From assembly GCF_001693735.1 (NCBI RefSeq), contig NZ_LWDV01000006.1:270276-328413 (forward strand): 58,138 nucleotides of DNA, given 5' to 3'. The translations under genes and the position numbers were made by a program. Positions within the stretch are counted from its first letter, which is position 1. Each line of letters opens with the position of its first letter. Below are positions 44,675 through 53,466 of the stretch, piece by piece. Source of the DNA: Orenia metallireducens. GTDB lineage: Bacteria; Bacillota; Halanaerobiia; Halobacteroidales; Halobacteroidaceae. The notes beneath the pieces are model-generated. The model was not told where the DNA came from. It did no database searches and saw nothing but the letters and a program-made list of their open reading frames with translations.

Positions 44675-44947
44675 TTAATCCTCCCCTTTAAATTTGGCTT
44701 CAAATAAGACTAATAAGATTATACTGCCAAGTACACTTCCCAGGGATAAAACTATTGCTTTAAATCCTAAAGTTTTAAGATTACTTACTACCTCTGAACT
44801 GCTACCAATTTTAATCCCCATAGTAAATAATAATAAAAATAATCCACCTATAGTCAACTTATCTGTAAAACTATATAAATTCTCTGGTAATAATCCTTTA
44901 TAACCAATTATCATCCCTATCACCAAAGATATAACTATCAAGCCCAT
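44675..44947 (-). CDS. LysO-type exporter, N-terminal part (separate gene)
   Basis: About three membrane helices, with the family features VIGMIIGYKGLLPENL and FLLLFTMGIKIGSS. It is the upstream partner of the C-terminal part, with which it should form the complete transporter. Start at ATG 44947, 7 bases behind GAGGAGG; an upstream in-frame start includes the ribosome site. The 90-aa size is typical of such split N-terminal subunits in Clostridia-like genomes. Confidence 0.8.
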   Translation of the reverse strand: MGLIVISLVIGMIIGYKGLLPENLYSFTDKLTIGGLFLLLFTMGIKIGSSSEVVSNLKTLGFKAIVLSLGSVLGSIILLVLFEAKFKGED

Positions 44948-45103
44948 ACCCTTTCCTCCTCTAAGCTCTGTCAAGCAATTACTAAAGAATATTAAGTTAT
45001 TTCAACCATTAACAAATACTAATCATAGATTCTGATGCTCAGATATAATTATAACATACTTTTTGACAACCTTGCCACTAAATATAAGGGATGATTATTT
45101 CAA

Positions 45104-45152
45104 ATAAAAAATAAATAAGGCTTGTCACTTAAATAAGTAATAAGCCTTATTA
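45104..45152 (-). terminator. Terminator of the pil operon
   Basis: Stem AATAAGGCTT / AAGCCTTATT with an inner ACTT/AAGT stem, followed on the minus strand by TATTTTTTATTTG, just behind pilQ. Confidence 0.85.
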
Positions 45153-45165
45153 GCCAATATAATAT

Positions 45166-46725
45166 CTACTCTTCCACTGCTACAGGAAGAACCAACTCAA
45201 CTTCATCTTTACTTTGTAGAGCAGCTAATCCATTTATTCTCTTAAGATCATCTATAGAAACATCATACTTCTTGGCTATATTATTAATAGAATCAGTGAC
45301 ACTAACTTGATAATAACGATTCTTAGGCACAGGAATCAATAACTCTTGACCTACTTTCAACTTCTCTGGTGTATCTATATTATTATAGACCATAATCTCA
45401 GCAAAGGATATATTAAATAACTTCCCTATACTCCAGAAAGTATCAAATTTTCTTACTTTATATCTAAATGGCTTAATATTTTCTCCCCATAATTTATTTT
45501 GATTCCTATCTTCAGTCTCTATAATCTTAGGTGTAATGAAGATGACCAACTCTCTTTTTTGATTGTCTACTCTTCGTTTACTAAATAACTTTCCTAAAAG
45601 AGGAACATCACCTAACACTGGTACCTTAGATAGCTTTTCAATCTGTTTATCAGAGATTAGTCCTCCAATGGCAATGGTTTTACCATTTTGAACCATTATA
45701 TTTGTTGTAACATTCTTAGTATTAATTACTGGCATATTATCGACATAATCATTGACTTCACTTACTTCTTGGTTAATGGCAAGAGTAACAGCACCATTAT
45801 TGACCCTTGGAGTCAGCTTCAAAATCGTACCTACAGTTCTAAACTCAACCTCTCTAGTCGTTTCATCATCATCTTTTGTCTCTCTAATCACAGGTATCTC
45901 TTGTCCTATATTAATTATAGCTTCTTTTCCATCAACAGTTGCTAAATGGGGGTTAGCCAAAGTAACACTATCACCAGTTTCATTCAAAGCAGCTAAAATA
46001 CTCTGATATTCTACCCCTACATCACCAATTTCAAATATATTTGCTACTTTAACAGAACCAGCACTATCAGCATAATCCCAGACAATTGGTGCTCCATTTG
46101 CAGTAGTTTCTCTGGCAAAACTCCAATCTATCCCCATATTATCTAACTTATCACGAGAGATATCCTCTATTCTAGCCTCTATTATTACTTGTTTATTTGG
46201 TTTATCAAGCCTTTCAATTACCTTCTTTATCTCCTTTATCTCATCCTCATAGGCTGTGATTACGACACTTTTAGTCCTATCATCAACCTTTACTGCATCT
46301 TCCTTAAGCAATATACTTAAACTATTCTTCACTTCTTTAGGATTAGCATTGTCCAATTTAAATACCTCGGTAATTTTCTTATCAAAATTTGCCCTTAAGC
46401 GCTCTGGACTACCAACTAATATTGTATTACCTACAATTCGATAATCTAAGGCATTAGTCTTAGTTAGTAGCTCTATAGACTCTATAAAGGATATATCTTT
46501 AAGATTAACTGTAACTGTTCCTTGTACTGCATTATCTGTAATTACATTCATATCAGCTACATCTGCTAAAGCTCTAAAAGCATCCCTTAAATCAACACCT
46601 TTAAAACTTAAGTTAATCTTATCTTCTGCTGCCAATACTGGATAGCTAATCAATAAATTCATTAAAAGAATAAAATAAATTATACTTACAATTCTTCTTT
46701 GCTTTTTAATTATCATCACCCCCAA
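45166..46725 (-). CDS. pilQ: Type IV pilus secretin PilQ with two C-terminal LysM domains
   Basis: Forms the outer-membrane pore for the pilus. A signal peptide (~residues 12-33) leads to an STN-type domain (INLSFKGVDLRDAFRALA, ~38-90), an N1/NolW domain (VFKLDNANPKEVKNSLS, ~120-185), and the secretin domain (~185-410) with VPVLGDVPLLGKLFSKR near its end. Two LysM domains follow (~427-470 and ~474-517), where ordinary PilQ has none. AMIN domains, normally at the N-terminus, are absent, so the LysM pair may anchor the ring to peptidoglycan. Start is unclear: TTG 46725 has no ribosome site; ATG 46716 is too close to GGGGGTGAT. Overlaps pilP by 20 bases. Confidence 0.9.
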   Translation of the reverse strand: MGVMIIKKQRRIVSIIYFILLMNLLISYPVLAAEDKINLSFKGVDLRDAFRALADVADMNVITDNAVQGTVTVNLKDISFIESIELLTKTNALDYRIVGNTILVGSPERLRANFDKKITEVFKLDNANPKEVKNSLSILLKEDAVKVDDRTKSVVITAYEDEIKEIKKVIERLDKPNKQVIIEARIEDISRDKLDNMGIDWSFARETTANGAPIVWDYADSAGSVKVANIFEIGDVGVEYQSILAALNETGDSVTLANPHLATVDGKEAIINIGQEIPVIRETKDDDETTREVEFRTVGTILKLTPRVNNGAVTLAINQEVSEVNDYVDNMPVINTKNVTTNIMVQNGKTIAIGGLISDKQIEKLSKVPVLGDVPLLGKLFSKRRVDNQKRELVIFITPKIIETEDRNQNKLWGENIKPFRYKVRKFDTFWSIGKLFNISFAEIMVYNNIDTPEKLKVGQELLIPVPKNRYYQVSVTDSINNIAKKYDVSIDDLKRINGLAALQSKDEVELVLPVAVEE

Positions 46726-47338
46726 GAGTATAGATGTAGTATCCCCCTTTACTTTCCATTACTACTTCATCATCTTTTATCTCTTTTATTCTCAAACCAG
46801 CAAACTCTTCTCCAGCCTTCATAATCTGAATAATCGAGTCCTTCTTACCAAATTTTATAATAGCCACCTTGCTAATCTCACTATTTAACATCCCTAATAG
46901 TTCTATCTCCCTTGCTAGAGGATTAACCTTATTCTCTTTAACTTTGGGATTATTGCTTGTGTTATTATTCTTAGGTTGTTTAGCTATTTGAGATTTAACC
47001 AATTTATTCAGATTGACCTTCTCTACTTTCTTTAATAAGGTTTGAAAAGGGTCTTTAGTAGAATATTCTTTAATCGTTGAAGTCTCTTTACTAACCTCAG
47101 TTTCACTACCTTCTTCTGAAATAATCTCTCTATTCTCAACGACCTTTTTGGAAGTCTGGATTATATTATCTAAGTTATTACTAAATTGAACAAATTGTTG
47201 ATTATTTTTAGAAAAACTAACTATTTTATAAACCAACATCCCACTACTAGATAAGAATAATAAAAATACTAACCACAGAATTAATAAACGATTCTCTAGA
47301 AAATCTAAGATTTTATGATTATTTATAACCAGTTTCAC
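46706..47338 (-). CDS. pilP: Pilus assembly protein, PilP-like
   Basis: Inferred from place and architecture. One N-terminal membrane helix (ILWLVFLLFLSSSGMLVYKI), a long low-complexity linker (Ser/Thr/Lys/Asn-rich), then a ~65-residue C-terminal beta domain (LGMLNSEISKVAIIKFG to YYIYTLGG) like the PilP/GspC homology region that binds the secretin. PilP is usually a lipoprotein, but this one has a membrane anchor, as in GspC. The DPFQTLL motif before the linker is also PilP-like. GTG start; overlaps pilO by 4 bases. Confidence 0.75.
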   Translation of the reverse strand: MKLVINNHKILDFLENRLLILWLVFLLFLSSSGMLVYKIVSFSKNNQQFVQFSNNLDNIIQTSKKVVENREIISEEGSETEVSKETSTIKEYSTKDPFQTLLKKVEKVNLNKLVKSQIAKQPKNNNTSNNPKVKENKVNPLAREIELLGMLNSEISKVAIIKFGKKDSIIQIMKAGEEFAGLRIKEIKDDEVVMESKGGYYIYTLGGDDN

Positions 47339-47898
47339 TGTATATCACCCTTCCTATCTAGCGCATAACTTAACAAGGTTATTTTAGCCTCTAAATAATC
47401 TGCTTTATTAGAAGTCTTAACATTTAAATTCTCTATCCTTGTTAAATAATTTAAATACTTCACATCCTCTATATAATTTACAATCTGATTATAAGTTCCT
47501 CTTAATCTAACCTCTGCTGGTATTTTTAGGTAGATATCCTCTTGGATTATCTCTTTAGGTTCAATACTTAATATCTTAACATTCCTTTTCATAGCCAAAT
47601 TATTTAAATCAAGTAATAGATCACTCTCTTTACCCTTCTCTAAAAAGTTTTTCTGCCTACTCTCTAATTCCTTTAATAAACCTTTGTATTCTTCTTTTAA
47701 AAGCTGATTTTTAGATAACCTAGTATTCATAATCCTTAATTTATTAATAGACGTTTCGAGTTTATCTTTATTTTCATTTATCTTCTTAACCTGTGAGCTG
47801 AATAAGTAATAAACTCCCCCTATTACAATTATTAATATAAGTAAACTTATCATAAACTTCTCTCGGGGTTGTAATCTATCAAATCTCAGTATCATCAC
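47335..47898 (-). CDS. pilO: Pilus assembly protein PilO
   Basis: An inner-membrane alignment protein of the type IV pilus. One membrane helix near the N-terminus (FMISLLILIIVIGGVYYLF), a coiled coil (~35-85, KINENKDKLETSINKLR), and a C-terminal ferredoxin-like domain (YLKIPAEVRLRGTYNQIVNY, typical of PilO). It pairs with PilN in the periplasm. The start is ambiguous: GTG-ATG immediately follow GAGGGG, so spacing is poor. Overlaps both neighbours. Confidence 0.87.
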   Translation of the reverse strand: MMILRFDRLQPREKFMISLLILIIVIGGVYYLFSSQVKKINENKDKLETSINKLRIMNTRLSKNQLLKEEYKGLLKELESRQKNFLEKGKESDLLLDLNNLAMKRNVKILSIEPKEIIQEDIYLKIPAEVRLRGTYNQIVNYIEDVKYLNYLTRIENLNVKTSNKADYLEAKITLLSYALDRKGDIQ

Positions 47899-48484
47899 CC
47901 CTCTTCTCTAAATCAGCTAATTCTAGCTTCTGATTTATCTCTCCAGTAATCTTATAATAAAAGCCTTCAGCTGGCTGATAATCTTTAGAATAACGTATCT
48001 CTTCTTGATTAATAATATTTAACTTAATATTTAAGAAGACTTCTGAATCTCTCAAATTATCTACCATTAATTTTAAATCATCACCATTAATCGTATAGCC
48101 TTCAATAGTAAGTTCTTTATGCTCTTTTATACTTAATCTCACTAACCAGCTATTATCAGGAACAATACCCCTTAACTTATTTAATATAATAGACCAATAA
48201 ATATTCTTACCTACAACCTTATCTCTTCTTGCCAAACTCTTTGCTAACTTCTCTTTTTGAATTTCAATCTTTTTTAAATCTTTAGTTTCAGCACTAATCT
48301 CAAATATCTTCTCTTCTACTATATCTATCTTATTTTCAATAGCTTTATTTTGTAGTCTTTTATCTATATAAAAGGTTGTTATCGATAATAATACTGTTAA
48401 GAAGCTAAAAAGAATTATTAATACCATCAACTTTTCATTAAAACTTCTTGGTCTTGGATAATCTGGAGGTAATAAATTTATCAT
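47879..48484 (-). CDS. pilN: Pilus assembly protein PilN
   Basis: Begins MINLLPPDYPRPRSF, carrying the conserved NLLP motif that docks into PilM in the cytoplasm. One membrane helix (LMVLIILFSFLTVLLSITTFY, ~19-40), a coiled coil, then a PilN-type periplasmic domain (VRLSIKEHKELTIEGYTING). ATG behind GAGGGAGG; overlaps pilM by 47 bases and pilO by 20, giving tight translational coupling. Confidence 0.9.
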   Translation of the reverse strand: MINLLPPDYPRPRSFNEKLMVLIILFSFLTVLLSITTFYIDKRLQNKAIENKIDIVEEKIFEISAETKDLKKIEIQKEKLAKSLARRDKVVGKNIYWSIILNKLRGIVPDNSWLVRLSIKEHKELTIEGYTINGDDLKLMVDNLRDSEVFLNIKLNIINQEEIRYSKDYQPAEGFYYKITGEINQKLELADLEKRGDDTEI

Positions 48485-49529
48485 TTTTTCCCTCCTCCCT
48501 TAATGCAAGTCCAACACTTACTCCTAATAACTGTGCCACCTCTGATAAATATTTATCACTAGCCAACTCTGACCTTAAGCGGTAGGATAGATTTAGCTTC
48601 TCTACCCTTACCCCAAACTCTTTGGTTAAATATCTATCAAATCCCATCAAATTTGCTCCTCCACCTGTGAGAACTACCTTATCAATATCAACACCCTTAT
48701 ATTTAACTTGAAAATAATCTAAGGAACGGTATATAGATGTAATTAAATTCCTTACAATTAGATTAGTATCATTGTTATTAAACAAATTATTTCTCTTCTT
48801 ATAATCCTCAGCCTCTTCAAAAGAGTAATTATGGGTTTCAGAGATATCCTCAGTTATACTCTCTCCACCTAATCCAATAGTCCTAGTAAATAATAATTTA
48901 CCTTCATTTAAAATAGATATATCTGTAGTTTTAATTCCAATATCTATAACCCCAATAGTTCTAGCCATATATAATTTATCAATAGTTCTAGCCATAGCTA
49001 TCGGTTCTATCTCTATAGCTACCGGTTCTAATCCTAAAGATTCAAATAGACGTAAATATTTATTGATTAAATCCTTCTTTACTGCAATTAATAAGACCTG
49101 ATATCCTCTACCTTCCTTTCTCTCTAAGATTTCATAATCTAAAACTGCATCTTCAATTTGGATTGGTAGCTTCTCACTAGCTTCCCATTTGACTGCTTGA
49201 TTAAGCTCTTCTTCAGACATATTAGGAATATCAACCATCCTACTGATTACCTGCTCTCCACTGATCGCCGCTACCACTTTTTTAGCTTGAAATTCCTTCT
49301 CTTTTAAAACCTTACCCAATTTCTCTTCTAACTTGATTATATTATTTAAATCACCATTTTTAACAGTATCATCTGGTACAGGGATAATAGCTAAATTATT
49401 CAAAACTATATTACCCCAACTACTATAAACCTCTGTTAACTTAATAGTTTCATCACCAATATCCAAACCAATTAAATTTTTATCCTTGAATAATTTAAAC
49501 CTCTTCTTTAGTGAATTAAATATCCCCAT
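48438..49529 (-). CDS. pilM: Pilus assembly ATPase-fold protein PilM
   Basis: A cytoplasmic actin/FtsA-like protein that binds PilN. Nucleotide-binding loops LIGLDIGDETIKLTEV (~19), GVIDIGIKTTDISIL (~190), and the late KVVLTGGGANLMGFDRYL are visible. The central PSWEASEKLPIQ-like segment reads NQAVKWEASEKLPIQIEDA. 363 aa. ATG behind GTGAGGTG. It is the first intact gene after the broken pilX-like gene. Confidence 0.93.
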   Translation of the reverse strand: MGIFNSLKKRFKLFKDKNLIGLDIGDETIKLTEVYSSWGNIVLNNLAIIPVPDDTVKNGDLNNIIKLEEKLGKVLKEKEFQAKKVVAAISGEQVISRMVDIPNMSEEELNQAVKWEASEKLPIQIEDAVLDYEILERKEGRGYQVLLIAVKKDLINKYLRLFESLGLEPVAIEIEPIAMARTIDKLYMARTIGVIDIGIKTTDISILNEGKLLFTRTIGLGGESITEDISETHNYSFEEAEDYKKRNNLFNNNDTNLIVRNLITSIYRSLDYFQVKYKGVDIDKVVLTGGGANLMGFDRYLTKEFGVRVEKLNLSYRLRSELASDKYLSEVAQLLGVSVGLALREEGKNDKFITSRLSKTKKF

Positions 49530-49554
49530 TATTTCACCTCACTTTAATTAACAC

Positions 49555-51703
49555 TTAGTTTCCCTGCATTAAACGCGGGTCACCATCTACTAGCTTTATC
49601 ATAAAATCTTTGACTGGATTATCATCATTATCACCTAATAGCTTGTCATCTGCTTGATACTTGATTATAATATTGTCATTGAAATCTATTCCATTACAGG
49701 TTAATCCTAATGTTCTAGTATCAACCTGCTCAATATCGGTTATAATCTCCTCTCCATTATACTCAACAATTGGAGTTTCAAATTTAAAGTACTTCTTTAA
49801 GTTAGTTAACTTGTATTCTGTTAAGATAGCTAATTGTTCATCAAACTCAAAATTAATCTTTTTATCTTCTACTTTTACTTCAACCTTCTTCATAGCAGGT
49901 TCTGCTCCAGCCAAGCTTACTTCAAAAAACTTAGCTTTATTATTAGTTCCCCAGCTTCTAAAGCCTATATATCTACCAGGTAAAGCATCAGCTACATTAC
50001 CTCTATTATTATCCCTATCTTTGAAATATTTCCAATTCATCTTTTTCCCCTTAAAAGTAAGTCCGTTATATTCTACTCTCATAGTATTACCAAAATAAAC
50101 CTCATTTGATTCATTACCATATTCATCTACAACTTTTATTCTGACAATCAAGTCATCAGCATAACCATCAAAATCATCATCTGGTTGAGTTTGAACCTTA
50201 ATAATCGTCTTATACCTCCCATTCCAATCTGCAAAGTCATCCATCTTAAAGTTGTCATTCTCTAGCTCATAGCGTGTATAGGTTCCATTTCCAGTATAAG
50301 TTGTAGTCTCTTGATATAAGCCATCTACTAATTTAGTGCCAACTTCCTTATCATCTTCCCAATCATGTTTCCCCTGATAAGCCCTTCTAAATAATAAGCC
50401 TGCCGCTCCAGGGTCAAATTAAAATAAATAGCCATAATCCTCTTTCTGCTCATGATCATATATTCCCCGCAATACAACACCATATTGGCAAGTAGTCTTA
50501 TGCTACTTACCAAAGAGGTAGCATAAATAATCTTTACACCAGACATACTTCCTTTTACCGTTATATTCCCACCAGAAATAATATTTCCTGCAATGTTACC
50601 AGCTAATAGTAGAATATCAGCACTATTCGAATAGATACTGCCATTAAGATCCCCTTCTGGACTAAAAGTCTCACTCCCAGCATAGTATATTATTAAATTA
50701 TCTTTGTTATCAAATTGCCCTATTACACCACTATCATTAATATCAAGTTGATTTTCAAGATAAACCTTCACTACCCTCATGGTATTTGCTCCAACTTTTT
50801 TTTCTAGCTTTATTCTCCCATTGTCATGAACTACCAAATTATTCACCAAGATTGCTCTTCCTTCTTCTCCAACTTTTACTATCAACTCTCCATTGTCATT
50901 AACCACTATTTGATTATAAGAACTGTCATTACTAATCACTGCTTGTTGATTATCGCTAAGGGTTAAATCCTTATTTTCTCCTAATCCTTCTGGCATTTGA
51001 GGAAAAGCAGGCATGATATAACTAGAAGGAATGATTGTTTTAACTTCTCCCTTTATACTATTATTTTCTAAAAGAGCCTTAATAAAGCTATCTGCAGTCC
51101 CTTCTCCTACATAAGAATCTCCACCTACCTTAATCCCACTTCCAATCGTTAAATTATCCTTATTAGCAATAGTATTAAATTTAAAGCCACTATCAATCTC
51201 AACATTTTCTTTTAAATTAAGACCATGTAAAGCAATTATAGCTTGGCCAAAATCAATCCCTGGTATATATCTTTTTGGAATCATCTCAACCATAACCTGG
51301 CTTGTCTGTTCTCCAGCCCTTCCTTCTGCAGTTATCCGCAAATCTTTTCTAAAATAACTACCATCACCATTAATAAATTTCTTAACTATTTTAGCATTAA
51401 CCCGATATTCTTTATCAGTATCTCTTCCAAAACTATGCCATTGACTCCATCTACCATCATCAATATTATCAAAATAGTTTTCAATTGTAGAAACGTTTTC
51501 CTTTTCAACCCAATCTCTCATTGAAATAGCTACAGAATGAGCAATATAATAGGCCTCTGTCCTAGCTGAATCATTAACAGTTTGTCTAATATGTGATACT
51601 GTCATTGAAGTTAAAACAGTAGCAAAAACAGTTAACGCCATTAAAACTGACATGACTAAAAAAGTGCAGACCCTTCTTCTAAACTATATAATTTATCAAT
51701 AAT
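49555..51703 (-). pseudogene. PilX-like minor pilus component, broken by two frameshifts and a stop codon
   Basis: The 5' fragment reads LYSLEEGSALF in one frame, then hits TAG. Adding one T to the T6 run (plus strand A6 at 51658-51663) restores EEGSALFLVMSVLMAL and the rest of a PilX-type N-terminus (membrane helix, then TVSHIRQTVNDSARTEAYYI). The middle fragment (50331-51653) continues through a long beta-rich section. Near 50430-50510 the coding frame shifts: the other frame gives GVVLRGIYDHEQKEDYGYLF, a TAA stop (50421-50419), then FDPGAAGLLFRRAYQGKHDW and on to the 3' fragment, which ends at 49555. The last ~45 residues of the middle fragment are out of frame. The start would be ATT, behind a good GGAGG. 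Either a recent pseudogene or several sequencing errors. Confidence 0.75.
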
Positions 51704-51768
51704 ACCTTTTACCTCCTATATAGATGTATAATTTTAAAATTAGTAAAAATCTTAAGAAAATTTTTTTC

Positions 51769-51903
51769 CACAGATCTACACAGCGCCCTGAATGAAGTGT
51801 TCTTTACTTCATAAAGAAGTACTCTTGGGGTAATTTTCCTGGATTAGTTCAAAACCTTTTTAAACAATAAATTTTTTCTCTTTATCTGTGTTAATCTGTG
51901 GCT
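51769..51903. repeat. MITE-like element with CCACAGAT inverted ends
   Basis: CCACAGATCTACACAG on the left and CTGTGTTAATCTGTGG on the right form inverted ends. Inside is CTTCATAAAGAAG-like hairpin sequence and no ORF. It lies between pilD and the pilX-like gene; a copy of the TATAG-type repeat adjoins on the right (51914-51942). Confidence 0.5.
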
Positions 51904-51913
51904 AATAATATTT

Positions 51914-51942
51914 TGACTTCACTTTAAAGTTGGGTTACTATA
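51914..51942 (-). repeat. Dispersed TATAG-type short repeat, copy 5
   Basis: On the minus strand TATAGTAACCCAACTTTAAA, at the right edge of the CCACAGAT element and touching the 3' end of pilD. Confidence 0.45.
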
Positions 51943-52692
51943 CTACAAAAATAAACCTATATACCAATTGATAATATCTTCTCCCCACAATATCATCAAT
52001 AAAGCTGCCATTGCAATAAATGGACCAAAAGGGATTCTATCCTTTCTCCCCTTAATACCTGTTATCATCAATCCAACACCTATCACTGAACCTATAAATG
52101 CTCCAAGAAAGATAGTAGCTACAGCATACTTCACTCCAATAAAAGCACCTATCATCGCTATCAGTTTTACATCTCCTACACCCATACCACCTTTGCTAAT
52201 AATTACTATCAACAATAAGATAGCTGCTGGTATTAAAAGGCCTAAGAGTGCAGAATAAAGGGTCTGATATTCAAAGAAAAGGGCGAAAATGAAACCTAGT
52301 ACAATTCCAAAATAATTAAGGTAATCAGGAATAATCATATACTTTAAATCAATCAGACTAGATACTATTAATAGGCAGGCTAAGACTACGTAGATTAATA
52401 ATTCAATACTTAGTTTATATTTCCAGTATAGAGCAAAAAAAATTATTCCTGTCAATATCTCAACTAGAGGATATTGATAAGAAATATTCTCACTGCAATA
52501 GCGGCATTTTCCTTTATTAAAGAGAAAACTGAATATAGGTATTAAATCAAAAGCCTTTAAATTAGTCTGACAATTTGGACAATGTGATGGTGGAAAAACA
52601 ATTGACTCTTCTCTAGGTAATCGGTAGATTACTACATTTAAAAAACTTCCTATGATTAATCCATAAATAAATACTATACTTGCTATGAACAT
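51943..52692 (-). CDS. pilD: Prepilin peptidase / N-methyltransferase
   Basis: Cleaves the leader of prepilins after Gly and methylates the new N-terminus. Seven to eight membrane segments. The N-terminal cytoplasmic domain has the four zinc cysteines (CPNC ... CRYC, ~residues 38-70). The two catalytic aspartates lie in LIDLKYMIIPD (~115) and GVGDVKL (~175). ATG at 52692 preferred over the GTG nine bases upstream; both have weak ribosome sites. Its substrate, the prepilin, is encoded just upstream. Confidence 0.93.
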   Translation of the reverse strand: MFIASIVFIYGLIIGSFLNVVIYRLPREESIVFPPSHCPNCQTNLKAFDLIPIFSFLFNKGKCRYCSENISYQYPLVEILTGIIFFALYWKYKLSIELLIYVVLACLLIVSSLIDLKYMIIPDYLNYFGIVLGFIFALFFEYQTLYSALLGLLIPAAILLLIVIISKGGMGVGDVKLIAMIGAFIGVKYAVATIFLGAFIGSVIGVGLMITGIKGRKDRIPFGPFIAMAALLMILWGEDIINWYIGLFL

Positions 52693-52789
52693 TGTTATCA
52701 CTCATTTCTATAGTAATTATTATTTAAGACCCTACTTTTTAATAGAAGGTCAGATTTTATAATTATACAATATTATAAATTATTCTTCT

Positions 52790-53293
52790 TTATTCTCCAC
52801 TTCCACTAAGCTTTATAGTACCAGCTTCTTCATTAGAAGCGGTACTTGATGTTGTACTTACAGCTTTATCTCCAACATAATATTTAGTAGTGCTTTTTGC
52901 AGTAATTTCAAATATATACTGATATGTATCATTAGTAGTATTATTAGTATACGAATAAGTAGCTTGAGTTGCTACTGGATTAGTACCAGTTATAAGTTCT
53001 TTTAAATCTTCAACAGTATCTGACATTCCAACCTTTGTTAGCTCAATATCTAAATCAGTATAATTAGTAACTTCAGGGTACTTATCTTCCTGTGCAAAAT
53101 ACATTTCCATGGCAGTTCTCAAAGTACCACCTACAGTAGTTATTTTAGCCTCTTTAGCTTTAGTTTTTGCACCACTCAATTTGGGAATAGCAATCCCTGC
53201 CAAAATACCTAAGATAGCAATAACAATCATTAATTCAATTAAAGTAAAACCTTCCTCACTACTGTTCATCATTCTTCTTATCTTACTAACCAT
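52790..53293 (-). CDS. pilA: Major-type prepilin (PilA/GspG-like)
   Basis: A class III signal sequence: a short charged leader MVSKIRRMMNSSEEG, cleaved after Gly15, then FTLIELMIVIAILGILAGIA with Glu at +5 of the mature protein, the pilin polymerisation helix. The helix continues as KTKAKEAKITTVGGTLRTAM; a ~100-residue Thr/Ser-rich globular head follows. No Cys pair is seen, so there is no disulfide-bonded D-region. ATG behind AAGGAG. It is the only prepilin in the cluster with an intact signal. Confidence 0.93.
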   Translation of the reverse strand: MVSKIRRMMNSSEEGFTLIELMIVIAILGILAGIAIPKLSGAKTKAKEAKITTVGGTLRTAMEMYFAQEDKYPEVTNYTDLDIELTKVGMSDTVEDLKELITGTNPVATQATYSYTNNTTNDTYQYIFEITAKSTTKYYVGDKAVSTTSSTASNEEAGTIKLSGSGE

Positions 53294-53466
53294 TTATTTC
53301 ACTCCTTATTTCTATGATATTATCCTTCCAAAAAGATAATCGTAAAAACATTAAAGCTGACCTCCTAGATAGAAATAAGCTACTTTGCTTATCAAAAGTC
53401 GGTAGTCAGAAATAATTTAATAAACTACTTCTCATTTCTAATCCTTCATAATTTATTCTCAATTAA

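Noticed and set aside
45166-46725. pilQ considered as a type II secretion gspD
   Set aside because: The surrounding pilM-N-O-P and pilT genes and the prepilin fit a type IV pilus better; no other gsp genes are present.
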